Below are positions 16,590 to 25,595 of a stretch of 64,000 nt of DNA, piece after piece. The notes below the pieces were generated by a model that worked only from the letters and a program-made list of their open reading frames with translations, was not told where the DNA came from and searched no databases. A program made the translations under genes and the position numbers. Numbering within the stretch: the first letter of the stretch is position 1; every line of letters begins with the position of its first letter. The stretch is from an uncultured Chloroflexota bacterium (GTDB taxonomy: Bacteria; Chloroflexota; Anaerolineae; Aggregatilineales; Phototrophicaceae), in contig CALJKV010000071.1 in the NCBI GenBank assembly GCA_937974245.1, forward strand, positions 1 through 64,000, given 5' to 3'.

Positions 16590-16613
16590 CTACGTGCCAC
16601 CGCCACCGCTCAT
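16590..16613 (-). CDS. Micro-ORF 1, heptapeptide MSGGGGT
   Basis: Seven codons and a TAG on the minus strand, encoding MSGGGGT. AAAGGAG lies seven bases before the ATG, an ideal ribosome site. A hairpin follows nine bases after the stop. A second copy at 17553-17576 encodes the same peptide; the two differ at three positions, all third-codon positions (codons 2, 3 and 6), and are identical through the ribosome site and ATG. It is divergent from the XRE gene at 16763. Function unknown; a signalling or leader peptide is possible. Too short for ordinary gene calling. Confidence 0.55.
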   Translation of the reverse strand: MSGGGGT

Positions 16614-16664
16614 GAGGCTGCTCCTTTCAGCTACCAGACGAACCAGGGGTGAAGCTCATATTCA

Positions 16665-16691
16665 CCATAGGATATGTAGTATTCCCTATGG
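16665..16691. promoter_or_regulatory. Candidate operator between micro-ORF 1 and XRE gene
   Basis: The inverted repeat CCATAGG-N13-CCTATGG lies in the shared upstream region of the micro-ORF and the XRE regulator. The related string ATAGGATAT/TATGGGATAT also repeats directly. XRE proteins usually bind such sites as dimers, so autoregulation is likely. Confidence 0.4.
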
Positions 16692-16762
16692 GATATAGAT
16701 AGTGTACTGCATTCTGTCTAAGATGGCAATAGGACTCATCAAGACCAGAAAGCAGCAGCGCA

Positions 16763-17089
16763 TTGGAACCCAGACAAATCGGCGAGCGGATTCGCCGTGC
16801 CCGCGAAGCACGCGGTTTATCCCAGGAACAATTAGCCGAACAGATCGCCCGCGATCAGCGATCGGTGTCCGAATACGAGAGTGGCAAACGGCGGATATAT
16901 GCCCATGATCTACCCACCATTGCCCGTGCCTTGGCGGTACCGCTGATCTACTTCTACGAAGATGTGTTGTCCCCCGATGATCTGGACAATGCCCTGTTGG
17001 AGACGTTTCACCGGATGGATACTGAGGCACGGAGAACGCTGCTGGAGGTGCTGGATCTGCTCTCGCATCTCATAGCCGAACGACGATGA
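16763..17089 (+). CDS. XRE-family transcription regulator 1
   Basis: A 108-residue Cro/C1-type regulator. The HTH covers ~5-60 (IGERIRRAREARGLSQEQLAEQI, then QRSVSEYESGKRRI), followed by a short C-terminal dimerisation segment (VPLIYFYEDVLSPDDLDNALL...). The start used is a TTG at 16763, which gives the canonical N-terminal length; no ATG is available at that place. It is a paralogue of the regulator at 17737, with the same architecture and a similar C-terminal half. An unknown small gene follows on the same strand. Confidence 0.88.
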   Translation: MEPRQIGERIRRAREARGLSQEQLAEQIARDQRSVSEYESGKRRIYAHDLPTIARALAVPLIYFYEDVLSPDDLDNALLETFHRMDTEARRTLLEVLDLLSHLIAERR

Positions 17090-17246
17090 AACTCAAGCTC
17101 ACGGTGGACTTTCTGCTTGCTGACTGACTGCCCCTTTTTCCGTGTTAGGAATAGTTGTCGCATCTATTCTATTGTTCAGGGAGCGGAACGGTTTGACAGT
17201 CAAGGTGCAAACGATAAATGAGTGTGATGATCGATGACACGGAATT

Positions 17247-17477
17247 GTGAAAAGGGAGATGAGTCAGGTGGATTCCTTACAGATCAGCATTGAACCGGGC
17301 GGCGAACCCGCCTTGTGGAGAGTGACGCTCAAACGAGGAGCGCGGACAATCACGCTCGATTTCATTGATACCAATCCTCCATCGGAAGCCGGGATACTGG
17401 CAGCGACTACCCGGCTGATCGCTGCTGGGCTGGATCAGGTCGATCTATTGAAGCAGATTGTACAACCTGAGGTGTAG
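17247..17477 (+). CDS. Unknown small protein between two XRE genes
   Basis: A 76-residue protein from a GTG at 17247; an ATG at 17259 (MSQVDSLQI) is a reasonable alternative start. The sequence alternates strands and ends with a helix (AATTRLIAAGLDQVDLLKQI), suggesting a small alpha/beta domain. Not recognised. It sits in the module as the 223-residue gene does in the first module: unknown gene, then antisense hairpin and micro-ORF, then XRE gene. Confidence 0.6.
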   Translation: MKREMSQVDSLQISIEPGGEPALWRVTLKRGARTITLDFIDTNPPSEAGILAATTRLIAAGLDQVDLLKQIVQPEV

Positions 17478-17514
17478 ACGCTGGGTGATTGCGCGGGATG
17501 AGCGTGAAAAAAGT

Positions 17515-17539
17515 GATGAGCGGACAGCAGCCGCTCATC
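17515..17539 (-). terminator. Intrinsic terminator of micro-ORF 2 transcript
   Basis: The perfect 9-base stem GATGAGCGG/CCGCTCATC with a 7-base loop is followed on the minus strand by CACTTTTTT, a good U-tract. It lies about 13 bases after the micro-ORF stop, so it would end a very short transcript. Confidence 0.7.
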
Positions 17540-17552
17540 GGTGAGGAATTAC

Positions 17553-17576
17553 CTACGTACCACCGCCGCCACTCAT
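17553..17576 (-). CDS. Micro-ORF 2, heptapeptide MSGGGGT
   Basis: The second copy of the seven-codon ORF, with the same AAAGGAG ribosome site seven bases before ATG and a terminator downstream. The peptide is identical to copy 1 despite three base changes, all synonymous, whereas the short stretch between stop codon and hairpin has an indel. It is divergent from the XRE gene at 17737, about 160 bases away, mirroring copy 1 (about 150 bases). Confidence 0.55.
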   Translation of the reverse strand: MSGGGGT

Positions 17577-17631
17577 GAGGCTGCTCCTTTCGCTCACTGG
17601 TTATCGGGGTGGAAGTTTTCAAGAGCAAGAA

Positions 17632-17649
17632 GACTGCATTATTGCAGTC
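17632..17649. promoter_or_regulatory. Candidate operator between micro-ORF 2 and XRE gene 2
   Basis: A perfect palindrome GACTGCA-TTAT-TGCAGTC in the divergent upstream region. It differs in sequence from the site in module 1, so the two regulators may have separate specificities. Confidence 0.45.
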
Positions 17650-17736
17650 GTATGCCATAGTGTATCTGTTATAGACGAGTATACGGGCATTTTTCTAAAA
17701 TTGCAATAGATTTTCATGTGATTTTGGAATAATGCC

Positions 17737-18069
17737 TTGGATCCAAAATGGTTAGGTTTTCGTATTCGCGAAGCACGGGAACGGCGAGGTATCTCGCAAG
17801 ACGAGTTGGCGGCAGCCGTCTCCAAAGATCAACGCGCCATTTCAGAGTATGAGAACGGACGGCGCAAACTGGCAGCGACGGATTTACCACTGTTTGCCGC
17901 CGTGCTTGAAGTGCCGCTGATTTTCTTCTTTGAACCGGATGCCGGTGTGCATGACCTTGATGCGGCACTACTCAACTACTTCCATCTGCTGCCTACTCCA
18001 GAAGCCAAATACGCGGCCATTGAGATGCTGCGTATTCTGTGGCAGGCGATCCCCACACCGGAGACATAG
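17737..18069 (+). CDS. XRE-family transcription regulator 2
   Basis: A 110-residue paralogue of the regulator at 16763: HTH GFRIREARERRGISQDELAA then QRAISEYENGRRKL, followed by VPLIFFFEPDAGVHDLDAALL and a C-terminal helix. It starts at a TTG, like its paralogue. The AT-rich stretch before it (17640-17730) is a likely promoter. The recognition helix differs little from regulator 1, but the candidate operators differ. Confidence 0.88.
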   Translation: MDPKWLGFRIREARERRGISQDELAAAVSKDQRAISEYENGRRKLAATDLPLFAAVLEVPLIFFFEPDAGVHDLDAALLNYFHLLPTPEAKYAAIEMLRILWQAIPTPET

Positions 18070-18083
18070 TTAGACTGCTCGAT

Positions 18084-18614
18084 CTAGGAACGGCTCCGCC
18101 CCGCGTCAAATCCCAACACAAAAGCGGTTAATAGAGGACTGTTGACTTCGGCAATTGATGAGGCTGATGATTCTGTATGACGTAGTTCGGTCAGGTCTCC
18201 ACCGACGCTGCGAATCATCTCCAGCAGGGCGAGATCTGCCTGTTGGGAGGCAAGATTCAATCCAGCGATAATCAGCACTTCGCGCCGGTTGGGGTCTTGG
18301 GAGGGGGAAGGCAGCGGCTTGGGTGGATCACCTTTCGGGTACAGGCTTAGCCAGGCTTCCGACACCAGGAATATCTGCTTGAGGGTATGAAACTGCCCAC
18401 CGCGTGCCAACGTGAAGCCGATGCTGAACATCTGCTGAGCGCGTCCGGCGTGGGTATCAGCAAAATCCGGTATATGTACCATCCCTAATCCTGCGTTACT
18501 CTCGAAAAAGACTGTGGGCGTGTGACCACCGGTTTGCAGCGCCACCTCCGTAACCATACGGGTGATGGTTTCCAGATCAAAGCGGATGGGTTGTTGTTCG
18601 TGTTCAGGGAGCAT
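18084..18614 (-). CDS. Unknown protein
   Basis: A protein of about 176 residues from the ATG at 18614; the frame stays open for another 29 codons upstream (to a start at 18701) and none of the starts has a good ribosome site. The body contains HTPTVFFESNAGLGMVHIPD and GAGRAQQMFSIGFTLARGG-like segments and a Pro-rich linker (KPLPSPSQDPN), then a helical part (LLEMIRSVGGDLTELRH). Not recognised. It converges on the XRE gene 2 end (15 bases apart). Confidence 0.55.
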   Translation of the reverse strand: MLPEHEQQPIRFDLETITRMVTEVALQTGGHTPTVFFESNAGLGMVHIPDFADTHAGRAQQMFSIGFTLARGGQFHTLKQIFLVSEAWLSLYPKGDPPKPLPSPSQDPNRREVLIIAGLNLASQQADLALLEMIRSVGGDLTELRHTESSASSIAEVNSPLLTAFVLGFDAGRSRS

Positions 18615-18697
18615 GGTCAGTATCAGTAAAGGAAATGAAGTGCCGGGAATAGGCATACCATGTCCCGCCAACGTGGTCAACCAGCACCTTGCACAAC

Positions 18698-18725
18698 CCA
18701 AACACCTGCCGGAGCAGGTGTTTGG
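18698..18725 (-). terminator. Strong hairpin after the secreted propeller gene
   Basis: A perfect 12-base stem CCAAACACCTGC/GCAGGTGTTTGG with a 4-base loop, about 65 bases past the stop of the gene ending at 18790. No long U-tract follows on the minus strand, so termination may be partial. Confidence 0.55.
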
Positions 18726-18789
18726 TCACGAGTTGGCTTGCCCTGTCTATCTGTGGGTTACGTCAGGCGGACGACGCCGCAAGCCACGC

Positions 18790-21015
18790 TTACCAATCCA
18801 CGAAGCTCTCAATGGCGGTGGTGGTGGTGAGCCGGGTCTGCCCACTGCCATCCGCGTTCATGACGTACACCTCCAGGTTGCCGTCCCGTGTGCTGATGAA
18901 CACGATCTTGCTCCCATCCGGCGACCAGCTCAGCCCAAAGTGACTGACCCCACTCAGCACCGTGTACCCGTCAGCGGCGCTGTGGTTGGTCAACTGAGTC
19001 CCGCCCGTTCCGTCGGCATTCGCCACAAAAATATCCGCGTTACCGGTTATGGTGGAGACCAACGCCATCTTGCTCCCATCCGGCGACCAGACTGGCCCAT
19101 ACTCCTGTGACGCCGAATTGGTCAGCCGGGTCTGGCCGCTGCCATCGGGGTTCATGCTGTACAATTCCATGTTGCCATCGCGGAAACTGGTGAAGGTAAT
19201 CCGGGTGCCATCGGCAGTCCACGACGGGAGGCTATCTATCGCAGAGTTGCTGGTGAGCTGTGTTTGCCCGCTGCCATCCGCGTTCATCACGTAGATTTCC
19301 AAATCGCCATCGCGGGACGACACAAAAGCGATTTGAGTGCCATCTGGCGAGACGTTGCCGCCGTAGTCGTCACCACTGCTCGTGGTCAGTCGGGTGACGC
19401 TGCTGCCATCGGGTAGCATGGTGTAGACATCCAGCCCGGCACTATCGCGGTTCGAGGCGAACACCAACCGGCTGTGATCCGGGAACCAGGCCGGATAGAT
19501 GTCCATCGCTGTGTTATCGGTCAGTCGGGTCTGGCTGCTGCCATCGGGGTTCATGGCGTAGATTTCGTGGTTGCCGTCCCGGTCACTGGTGAACAGGATG
19601 GGCGGCGTGGCTGGCGGTTCGGTTGCAGTGGGTACCGGTACGTCGGTGGCTGTAGCGACAGGCGTATCGGTTGGGGCTGGTGTGGGTGAGTCACCGATCA
19701 CAAACGTCCGTACCACCCAATCCGTCCAGGTACCACCAGTAGACTGTGCCCGCGCTCTGAGGGTATAGGTGCCGGGAGACGCACTGGTGACGGGGCCGGG
19801 AGCCACATTACATGGCCCATCGCCGCCGAACGCGCAGTAGGCGTGCATGGTATCGGCAGCGGAATACAGCAGTGTATCGGCGCTGTCACGTATCTCGAAC
19901 TCAACCCCCTGGATGCCGTCCCCATCATTCGTCCCGACTGCCGGGTCATATGCCATCGCCTGGAAGCGTGTGTCATCCTGGGTGGTGAGGATTGTTCCAT
20001 CGGTGGGGGGAACGGTGATGGATAATGCCAGTAGTGATGGCTCAATCAGGGTTGAAACATCTATGTTGACAGCAACATCGAATTCATTATAGAAGTTGAA
20101 AATCTGATTATTCACCGGATTGATAGCGAATACGCCAGCATCTATGGATGTCGGATCGTTCAATAGTGCCCCTGTCACACTGTCCCAGACCTGCAAGCCT
20201 CCTCGTGACATGGACAGCAAATACTGATCATCACTCGTCCAGGCAAGCCCACGAACCCCTATAGCAGTCTGCATACTTGTCACAACCGTGTCGGTGTCTG
20301 CATCCACGACAAAAATACTGCCATCATTGTGCCCAATCGCCAGCAATGTTCCATCACTATTCCATGCCAACGGGAAGGCTATAGCATCCGGTGCACAGCT
20401 GCTACAAACCCATATCGGACTGCTGTTGGCGTCTTCGGATGTGTCCGCTAGCCGCGCACCATTCAGGTTACGACTTGTCACAGCGATGAGGTTGCGCTGC
20501 GGGTCAGGATGCCATGCCATCCGGTCTGCTCCGACAATGTAAGGGCTTGTTCGGAGAAATTCATAAGTGGAAGCATCCCAAAATTCTAACCGTGGGAGGG
20601 TTCCGTCACCACCAATGACAAGGAAACTGCCATCCGGACTCCAGGCAATCGAACCGACAGACAGAAATGTCATCACTTCGAATTCGGCCAGCAGCGCGCC
20701 AAACGGCTGGGCACCGTCAGACAAGTCCAAAATGCGAATTCTGCCATCATCTCCGGCGACGGCTAACCGATTGCTATCCGGACTCCAAGCTGCGTTAGAA
20801 AGCAATGTGTAGGCTGTTTGTAAAGGGACGACAATATCTGCAATGACCTCGCTAGTCATTCCATCCCAAATCACCACATGATCCCCGACCCCGGCGACGT
20901 AAGTACCATCTGGGCTATATGAAACGACCAAGATAATGTTATTACTCTGAGGTTGGACTCGAGTAGGCGTGAAGATGAGTAGCGCAACTAGCAGATAGAG
21001 AGGTAAGCGTAACAT
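18790..21015 (-). CDS. Secreted WD40/TolB-type beta-propeller protein
   Basis: A 741-residue exported protein. The ATG at 21015 has AAGGAG eight bases upstream and starts a signal peptide (MLRLPLYLLVALLIFTPTRV); the frame is open further upstream inside the previous gene but without such signals. The first ~350 residues are WD40-like blades (VSYSPDGTYVAGVGDHVVIWD), a middle part resembles an extracellular Ig-like region with a CAFGGDGPC cysteine pair, then a Thr/Pro/Ala linker of ~35 residues, and the last ~260 residues are repeated PD40/TolB blades (FTSDRDGNHEIYAMNPDGS repeated about six times). Likely a cell-surface or periplasmic binding scaffold. It follows the metallopeptidase gene by ten bases, in one operon. 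Confidence 0.85.
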   Translation of the reverse strand: MLRLPLYLLVALLIFTPTRVQPQSNNIILVVSYSPDGTYVAGVGDHVVIWDGMTSEVIADIVVPLQTAYTLLSNAAWSPDSNRLAVAGDDGRIRILDLSDGAQPFGALLAEFEVMTFLSVGSIAWSPDGSFLVIGGDGTLPRLEFWDASTYEFLRTSPYIVGADRMAWHPDPQRNLIAVTSRNLNGARLADTSEDANSSPIWVCSSCAPDAIAFPLAWNSDGTLLAIGHNDGSIFVVDADTDTVVTSMQTAIGVRGLAWTSDDQYLLSMSRGGLQVWDSVTGALLNDPTSIDAGVFAINPVNNQIFNFYNEFDVAVNIDVSTLIEPSLLALSITVPPTDGTILTTQDDTRFQAMAYDPAVGTNDGDGIQGVEFEIRDSADTLLYSAADTMHAYCAFGGDGPCNVAPGPVTSASPGTYTLRARAQSTGGTWTDWVVRTFVIGDSPTPAPTDTPVATATDVPVPTATEPPATPPILFTSDRDGNHEIYAMNPDGSSQTRLTDNTAMDIYPAWFPDHSRLVFASNRDSAGLDVYTMLPDGSSVTRLTTSSGDDYGGNVSPDGTQIAFVSSRDGDLEIYVMNADGSGQTQLTSNSAIDSLPSWTADGTRITFTSFRDGNMELYSMNPDGSGQTRLTNSASQEYGPVWSPDGSKMALVSTITGNADIFVANADGTGGTQLTNHSAADGYTVLSGVSHFGLSWSPDGSKIVFISTRDGNLEVYVMNADGSGQTRLTTTTAIESFVDW

Positions 21016-21025
21016 CGGGGACTCC

Positions 21026-24000
21026 TTACCAACCATAATATATGAAAAACAGGCGGAGATTTTCCCGCATCCAGCAGAAGCGATCATCGCCATGTCCTGA
21101 TGGCACGAGGTCACAATCTGGGAATAAACGTCCAGTCGGTTGCTGATCAAGTGCCTCGTTGTTGCCGTAAGCCTGTGAAGCAGCACCTTCGACTGTTCTG
21201 TATACCCAGTTCAGGAACATGTCGGCTCCTGCTTCTTCCTGCTCGACGAGTTTTAATGTTTTAACATCACCCGCGTCTATAGCATCTGAATTTTCCAGCA
21301 CCCATTCATAAATCACACATGGATTTTGCTGAAAGGGTGTAATCACGTAGTCGCGTCCAGAATTGTCACAAGCTCCGAATTTGTCAGATGCGTCTACAGC
21401 GATTACTATGTCCCAACCTGTTTCACCTCGTTCCCAGTCTGTAATTTGGGCAAATCGCAGAGGTGCGTCAGCTGGACATTCGGGGGCGGGGGTACTACCG
21501 TCAGCACAAATCGTGGGTGGAAAATCAGCCTGAGAAACTTCATAGTCCCCATTTGGATCAAAGTTGTCAATCCGTGTTTGGACATCGCCTGGGAGCATCC
21601 ATCTCGTAATCAGGCCAAATACGAATTGTGTTTCCGAATCAGAACCGCGTAATGCCTTGGCAGCATTACCTAAAGAAGAATCAGCCAGGTTCGGGTCGTC
21701 CATACAACCAATAAATCCAACACCACCTGAAGACAGTGGACAAGGGGTAACGGTTGCACCAGGTATCGAGGTATCAAATGCTGTTTGATGGAGAAAGACA
21801 TGCCCTAGTTCATGGGCAGCAGTATACTGTGTGAATATATTGTTACCACCGCAATTGATTGTTGCACGAGCTTCTCCGGTTGCAATGTCCGCAGGGCTTC
21901 GTTTCGTTGTTTCACAGGCCTCTCCATAATTATTGAGTTGTTCGAATTCAATCTTGTCAGTGGCAGGATCAAACAGCAAAACATTCGTAAATGCCTCGAC
22001 ATCCGTTGAGTAAACGGTCGAGAAAAGATTTAAGGCGTGCGCTGTATTTTGGACACCTAAGAGCAATCCCTCAAGCTCCTCATCTGTCCAATACCAGTGG
22101 ATCTCTGGATGATCAGGAACAGCTTCTTCGCAAATATCCAACACAAACACACGATAAGTTGCCAGCTGGGCCTCAATTTGGGACCGGGCTGGACTGTAGG
22201 CTGCACAATCAGGAGTTGGTATAGGCGTAGGAGTTGGCGGCGCGATCTTATACAAAACCTGTGTGTTAACGTTTACCACAAAGGCGTAAGGTTCGGAGAC
22301 ACTAGCGAGACTAATATCTGATGGAGTTCCATCTTGCTGTAATAGGCGTACCTGGGGATATGATACATAATCGTCACTCACATAGGTGAGGGCACGCGGA
22401 TACTCTTGAGTTAGATAGTCAAAACTGCTGATATTAATATCAGGATTGGCAACTCCCCCTAACAAAATAACTGGAGTCCCACCCGATACCGGTTGCGAAT
22501 TAACTTGGTTGTAATGCCATCCGCCAAATTGATCAGCCCAGCAAGACCGATAGGCAATTGTGTTGCTGACAAGGGTGAACTCACCAATTCCACAAACGCC
22601 GTCTGCCACAACAGTTTCTACTATTCCGCCTCCATAGTAAAATCGCTTAATCTCCGATCCGTCTCGAAAATAGATGTAATCATCGGTATGCCAAAAGGGT
22701 TTATCGAAATACCCGTTCAAGATATGAGTAGGCGGTGACTGTGTATATGGATTATAGATACTCAGTCCATAAGGATGAGAGAGCCCTGTCGCATAAATAA
22801 CCATCCACTGACCATCTGGCGACCAACTAAAGTCGGAGGCCACTCCGAGCCACTCGCCAGGCGTGATGTCGGTAAGTATGTTTGTATCAATATCGAACAG
22901 ACATAGACTATTTCCGTCAATATCATCTACACCCAAACTGCATTGAAAGGCTATGCGTCTTCCGTTTGCAGGTGCCCATTTCGGATTAAGTGCTTGATAG
23001 ACTTGTGCAGGTAAAGTGGGGAACTCTATAACATTTGTTCCGACCGGATAGAAGGGCGACAGATCTTCGTAATACGAAAATAGTCGTATCGAACCTCCAT
23101 ATTGATTACCGACATCAACCGTGACAACCTCGTTTGTTTCTAGGTTTTGCCCAGACAACACACTTGCTAGCAATCCACCGGATTCCCCGACGATGTAACC
23201 GGCACTTTGGGATTGTTCTGGCGAGGGGGCAGTCCAAACGTTAATGTCGTCAATATGCATCAGGCTGTTATTGAGGTTCTCGGCAGCAATGTGAATAGTT
23301 CCTCTCGATAGTGGTACATTGTCGACAAAATTAATCGCGAGTTCTCCATCCACTAAAACTCTAACCGTATTTTCAATCGCTGATACTTGTAGTGTACGCC
23401 AATGTCCGCTTTCATTTGGCAAGACGCTCGTAGAACTAATCAACTGCCCACTACGATACAACTCTACAACTCCGTTGGCACGGAGTAATGCAGCGTAACT
23501 TCCCGACGGGCTATGTCGCACCCCAATTCTAGCCACACCTTGTGTGAACAGGAATTCCGCTTGTACAGCCACATTCAAGTATGAAACCATCGAAAGCTGT
23601 GTTGGCATATGGCTTGGTTCGCCACTTATCTGTAATGAATAGTTCGTCTCATGCTCAATTACCGGCCACTTGGGGCCCAGAAATGTACGGTAGTATCTTC
23701 CACCGCCACGCTGAAATCCTTCATGAAATATAAGATTGAGACCTTGTTGATCTGGTGCAGCAGGAGCAACCGGGGATAACATAGATGATGGGGGCAGGCT
23801 GGCAGCAGGAGTTGGTGTTGGCCCAGTTACAATCACAATCCACAACCCGAAATCATCCACCAGTGCCCGCCCGTCTGCCTCAAATGAGACCGTCCCCATC
23901 GGCAGCGGGGTGGCATCCTGTACCGCAATCACTTCGACCTCATCCACCGCGACACGAACAGTCCCCTCCAGCGCAGATAGTCGCAGCGTGTGCCAGCTGT

Positions 24001-25423
24001 CCGGCAGCAGCGGGGCAATGCTGTTCACGCCCCACAGCGCGTTATTCCGGTATAGGCTCACTGTGCCGTCGGCATTCAACGTGGCCGTGTAGCGTCCGGC
24101 GGCGCTTTCCCGCAGGCTCAGGCGTATAACACCGGTCTGTACCTGAACCCGCGCCGCAACTGCCGCCTCGTTCACGTTCGGGTTGACAAAGGTGACTTTG
24201 CCCCCGGTCTCGATTTGCAGCGCCTGGCCGCCTTCACTCGGCACGAAACCCGCCGCGCCGGTCAATGTCCACAACACCGTCTCACCCATATCGAAATTGT
24301 CGGTGAAAATCAACTCCAGGGATGGTTCCAGCGGCAGGGCAGTCGGTGTTGGGGTCACCGTCATCTCGGCAGTCGGTGTGGCTGTCAAAGTCGGTTCTAG
24401 TATTGTGGTCGCGGTCGGTGTTGTGACCGGCTGTTCATTTGCCGGTATCCACACGAACAGGTCATCCACCAGGAGGGTGTTCTGCGCCGGGCCAGCCCCT
24501 TCGGGCAGCGGCGAGAACACCGTGTTGAACATGATTTGTCCTGGTGGCAGCGGGGCCGTGTCTGTCCAGGCCATCACTTCAACATCATCCAGCACTACAC
24601 GAATCGCGCTACCAATGGCCGATAACCGCACCATATGCCAGGTGTCCGGCGACAGGTTGACCAACGTACCCTGCACTACTGCGCCAGCCCGGTAGAGTAC
24701 GATCTGCCCATCAGGATCAATCGTGATGTCATAGCTGCCCACCGCGCTGGCCCGTGCCGCCAGACGGAAGGTAGCGCCAGCGGTCGCCTTTGTTCGGAAG
24801 CGCAGCTGAGCTACCTGGTCGAACAGCGTGTTCGTGCCTGAAGTCACTGGCTCGTGGCTGTTGGCGACCTGAAGTGCCTGGCCTGCTTCACTGGCAACCA
24901 GCGACCATCCAGCACCAAGTGTCCAGAAATCGGAGATACCGGTATCCAGGGTATCCCCAACCAGCAGTGCCAGTGGTGGCTCTGGGGGCAGTGTCGGCAT
25001 AGGGGAGGCGATTTCAGTTATAGTAGGAGTTGCTGTTATCGTCTCTTCTGTCGGCAGCGGTTCATCGGTTGTCTCAGCGGTGGGGATGTTGGTCGCAGTC
25101 GCCGTGACCTCAATCGGTGTTGGCTCATCCGTAACCTCAGCGCTTGGCACAACGGCGGCCGTGTCGGAAGGCACGGGGATCAGTGTTTCAGTGGGCGTCT
25201 CGCTTGGCGAGGCGGTCGCAGTAGCGGATGGCGTGGTCATCGGTGTTGATGACGGAATCTCGGTTAAGGTCAGCGATGGCAGCGGCAGCGGTGCCAGGGG
25301 TGTTTCGGTAGGTGTACTTTCTTGAGCAATAGCTGGCTGCGTACCCGGAGACACGGAGATCAAGGCGAAGCCAATCAGGATGAGGAACAGGGTCAAGCGA
25401 CGATTACGGATACCGAGCCGCAT
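21026..25423 (-). CDS. Very large secreted LamG-like / zinc metallopeptidase protein
   Basis: A 1465-residue exported protein. The ATG at 25423 is preceded by GGAGG at eight bases and followed by a signal peptide ending PAIAQ. An ~115-residue Thr/Pro/Glu linker comes next, then three diverged copies of a concanavalin/LamG-like module (typical lines: LTVDDLFVWI, GRYTATLNADGTVSLYRN, LRLSALEGTVRVAVDEVEV), separated by Pro/Thr linkers, at roughly 155-330, 365-540 and 560-745. A TolB-like propeller region follows (WSPDGQWMVIYATGL), and near residues 1203-1207 the zinc-binding motif HELGH in AAHELGHVFLHQ. The C-terminal ~200 residues are unrecognised. It probably acts outside the cell as a peptidase tethered to carbohydrate- or protein-binding modules; the substrate is unknown. 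Confidence 0.82.
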   Translation of the reverse strand: MRLGIRNRRLTLFLILIGFALISVSPGTQPAIAQESTPTETPLAPLPLPSLTLTEIPSSTPMTTPSATATASPSETPTETLIPVPSDTAAVVPSAEVTDEPTPIEVTATATNIPTAETTDEPLPTEETITATPTITEIASPMPTLPPEPPLALLVGDTLDTGISDFWTLGAGWSLVASEAGQALQVANSHEPVTSGTNTLFDQVAQLRFRTKATAGATFRLAARASAVGSYDITIDPDGQIVLYRAGAVVQGTLVNLSPDTWHMVRLSAIGSAIRVVLDDVEVMAWTDTAPLPPGQIMFNTVFSPLPEGAGPAQNTLLVDDLFVWIPANEQPVTTPTATTILEPTLTATPTAEMTVTPTPTALPLEPSLELIFTDNFDMGETVLWTLTGAAGFVPSEGGQALQIETGGKVTFVNPNVNEAAVAARVQVQTGVIRLSLRESAAGRYTATLNADGTVSLYRNNALWGVNSIAPLLPDSWHTLRLSALEGTVRVAVDEVEVIAVQDATPLPMGTVSFEADGRALVDDFGLWIVIVTGPTPTPAASLPPSSMLSPVAPAAPDQQGLNLIFHEGFQRGGGRYYRTFLGPKWPVIEHETNYSLQISGEPSHMPTQLSMVSYLNVAVQAEFLFTQGVARIGVRHSPSGSYAALLRANGVVELYRSGQLISSTSVLPNESGHWRTLQVSAIENTVRVLVDGELAINFVDNVPLSRGTIHIAAENLNNSLMHIDDINVWTAPSPEQSQSAGYIVGESGGLLASVLSGQNLETNEVVTVDVGNQYGGSIRLFSYYEDLSPFYPVGTNVIEFPTLPAQVYQALNPKWAPANGRRIAFQCSLGVDDIDGNSLCLFDIDTNILTDITPGEWLGVASDFSWSPDGQWMVIYATGLSHPYGLSIYNPYTQSPPTHILNGYFDKPFWHTDDYIYFRDGSEIKRFYYGGGIVETVVADGVCGIGEFTLVSNTIAYRSCWADQFGGWHYNQVNSQPVSGGTPVILLGGVANPDINISSFDYLTQEYPRALTYVSDDYVSYPQVRLLQQDGTPSDISLASVSEPYAFVVNVNTQVLYKIAPPTPTPIPTPDCAAYSPARSQIEAQLATYRVFVLDICEEAVPDHPEIHWYWTDEELEGLLLGVQNTAHALNLFSTVYSTDVEAFTNVLLFDPATDKIEFEQLNNYGEACETTKRSPADIATGEARATINCGGNNIFTQYTAAHELGHVFLHQTAFDTSIPGATVTPCPLSSGGVGFIGCMDDPNLADSSLGNAAKALRGSDSETQFVFGLITRWMLPGDVQTRIDNFDPNGDYEVSQADFPPTICADGSTPAPECPADAPLRFAQITDWERGETGWDIVIAVDASDKFGACDNSGRDYVITPFQQNPCVIYEWVLENSDAIDAGDVKTLKLVEQEEAGADMFLNWVYRTVEGAASQAYGNNEALDQQPTGRLFPDCDLVPSGHGDDRFCWMRENLRLFFIYYGW

Positions 25424-25595
25424 AGTATAATCCTCCAGAGTAGATAACCGGAGACTATATCGCATCCCGAGTAAAATACGAATCTGACTTTATCAAATAT
25501 CGAAGCATATAGAAATATTTGTAATGTATGAGCATTCTTACATCATACTTTCTGGTGTTGTCCCCTATTCCTCAATCTGCTATGCTGTATCCCTC

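Noticed and set aside
23000..25400. Plus-strand Gly/Val/Ser-rich frames opposite the large secreted protein
   Set aside because: They are shadows of its Thr/Pro-rich linkers on the other strand.
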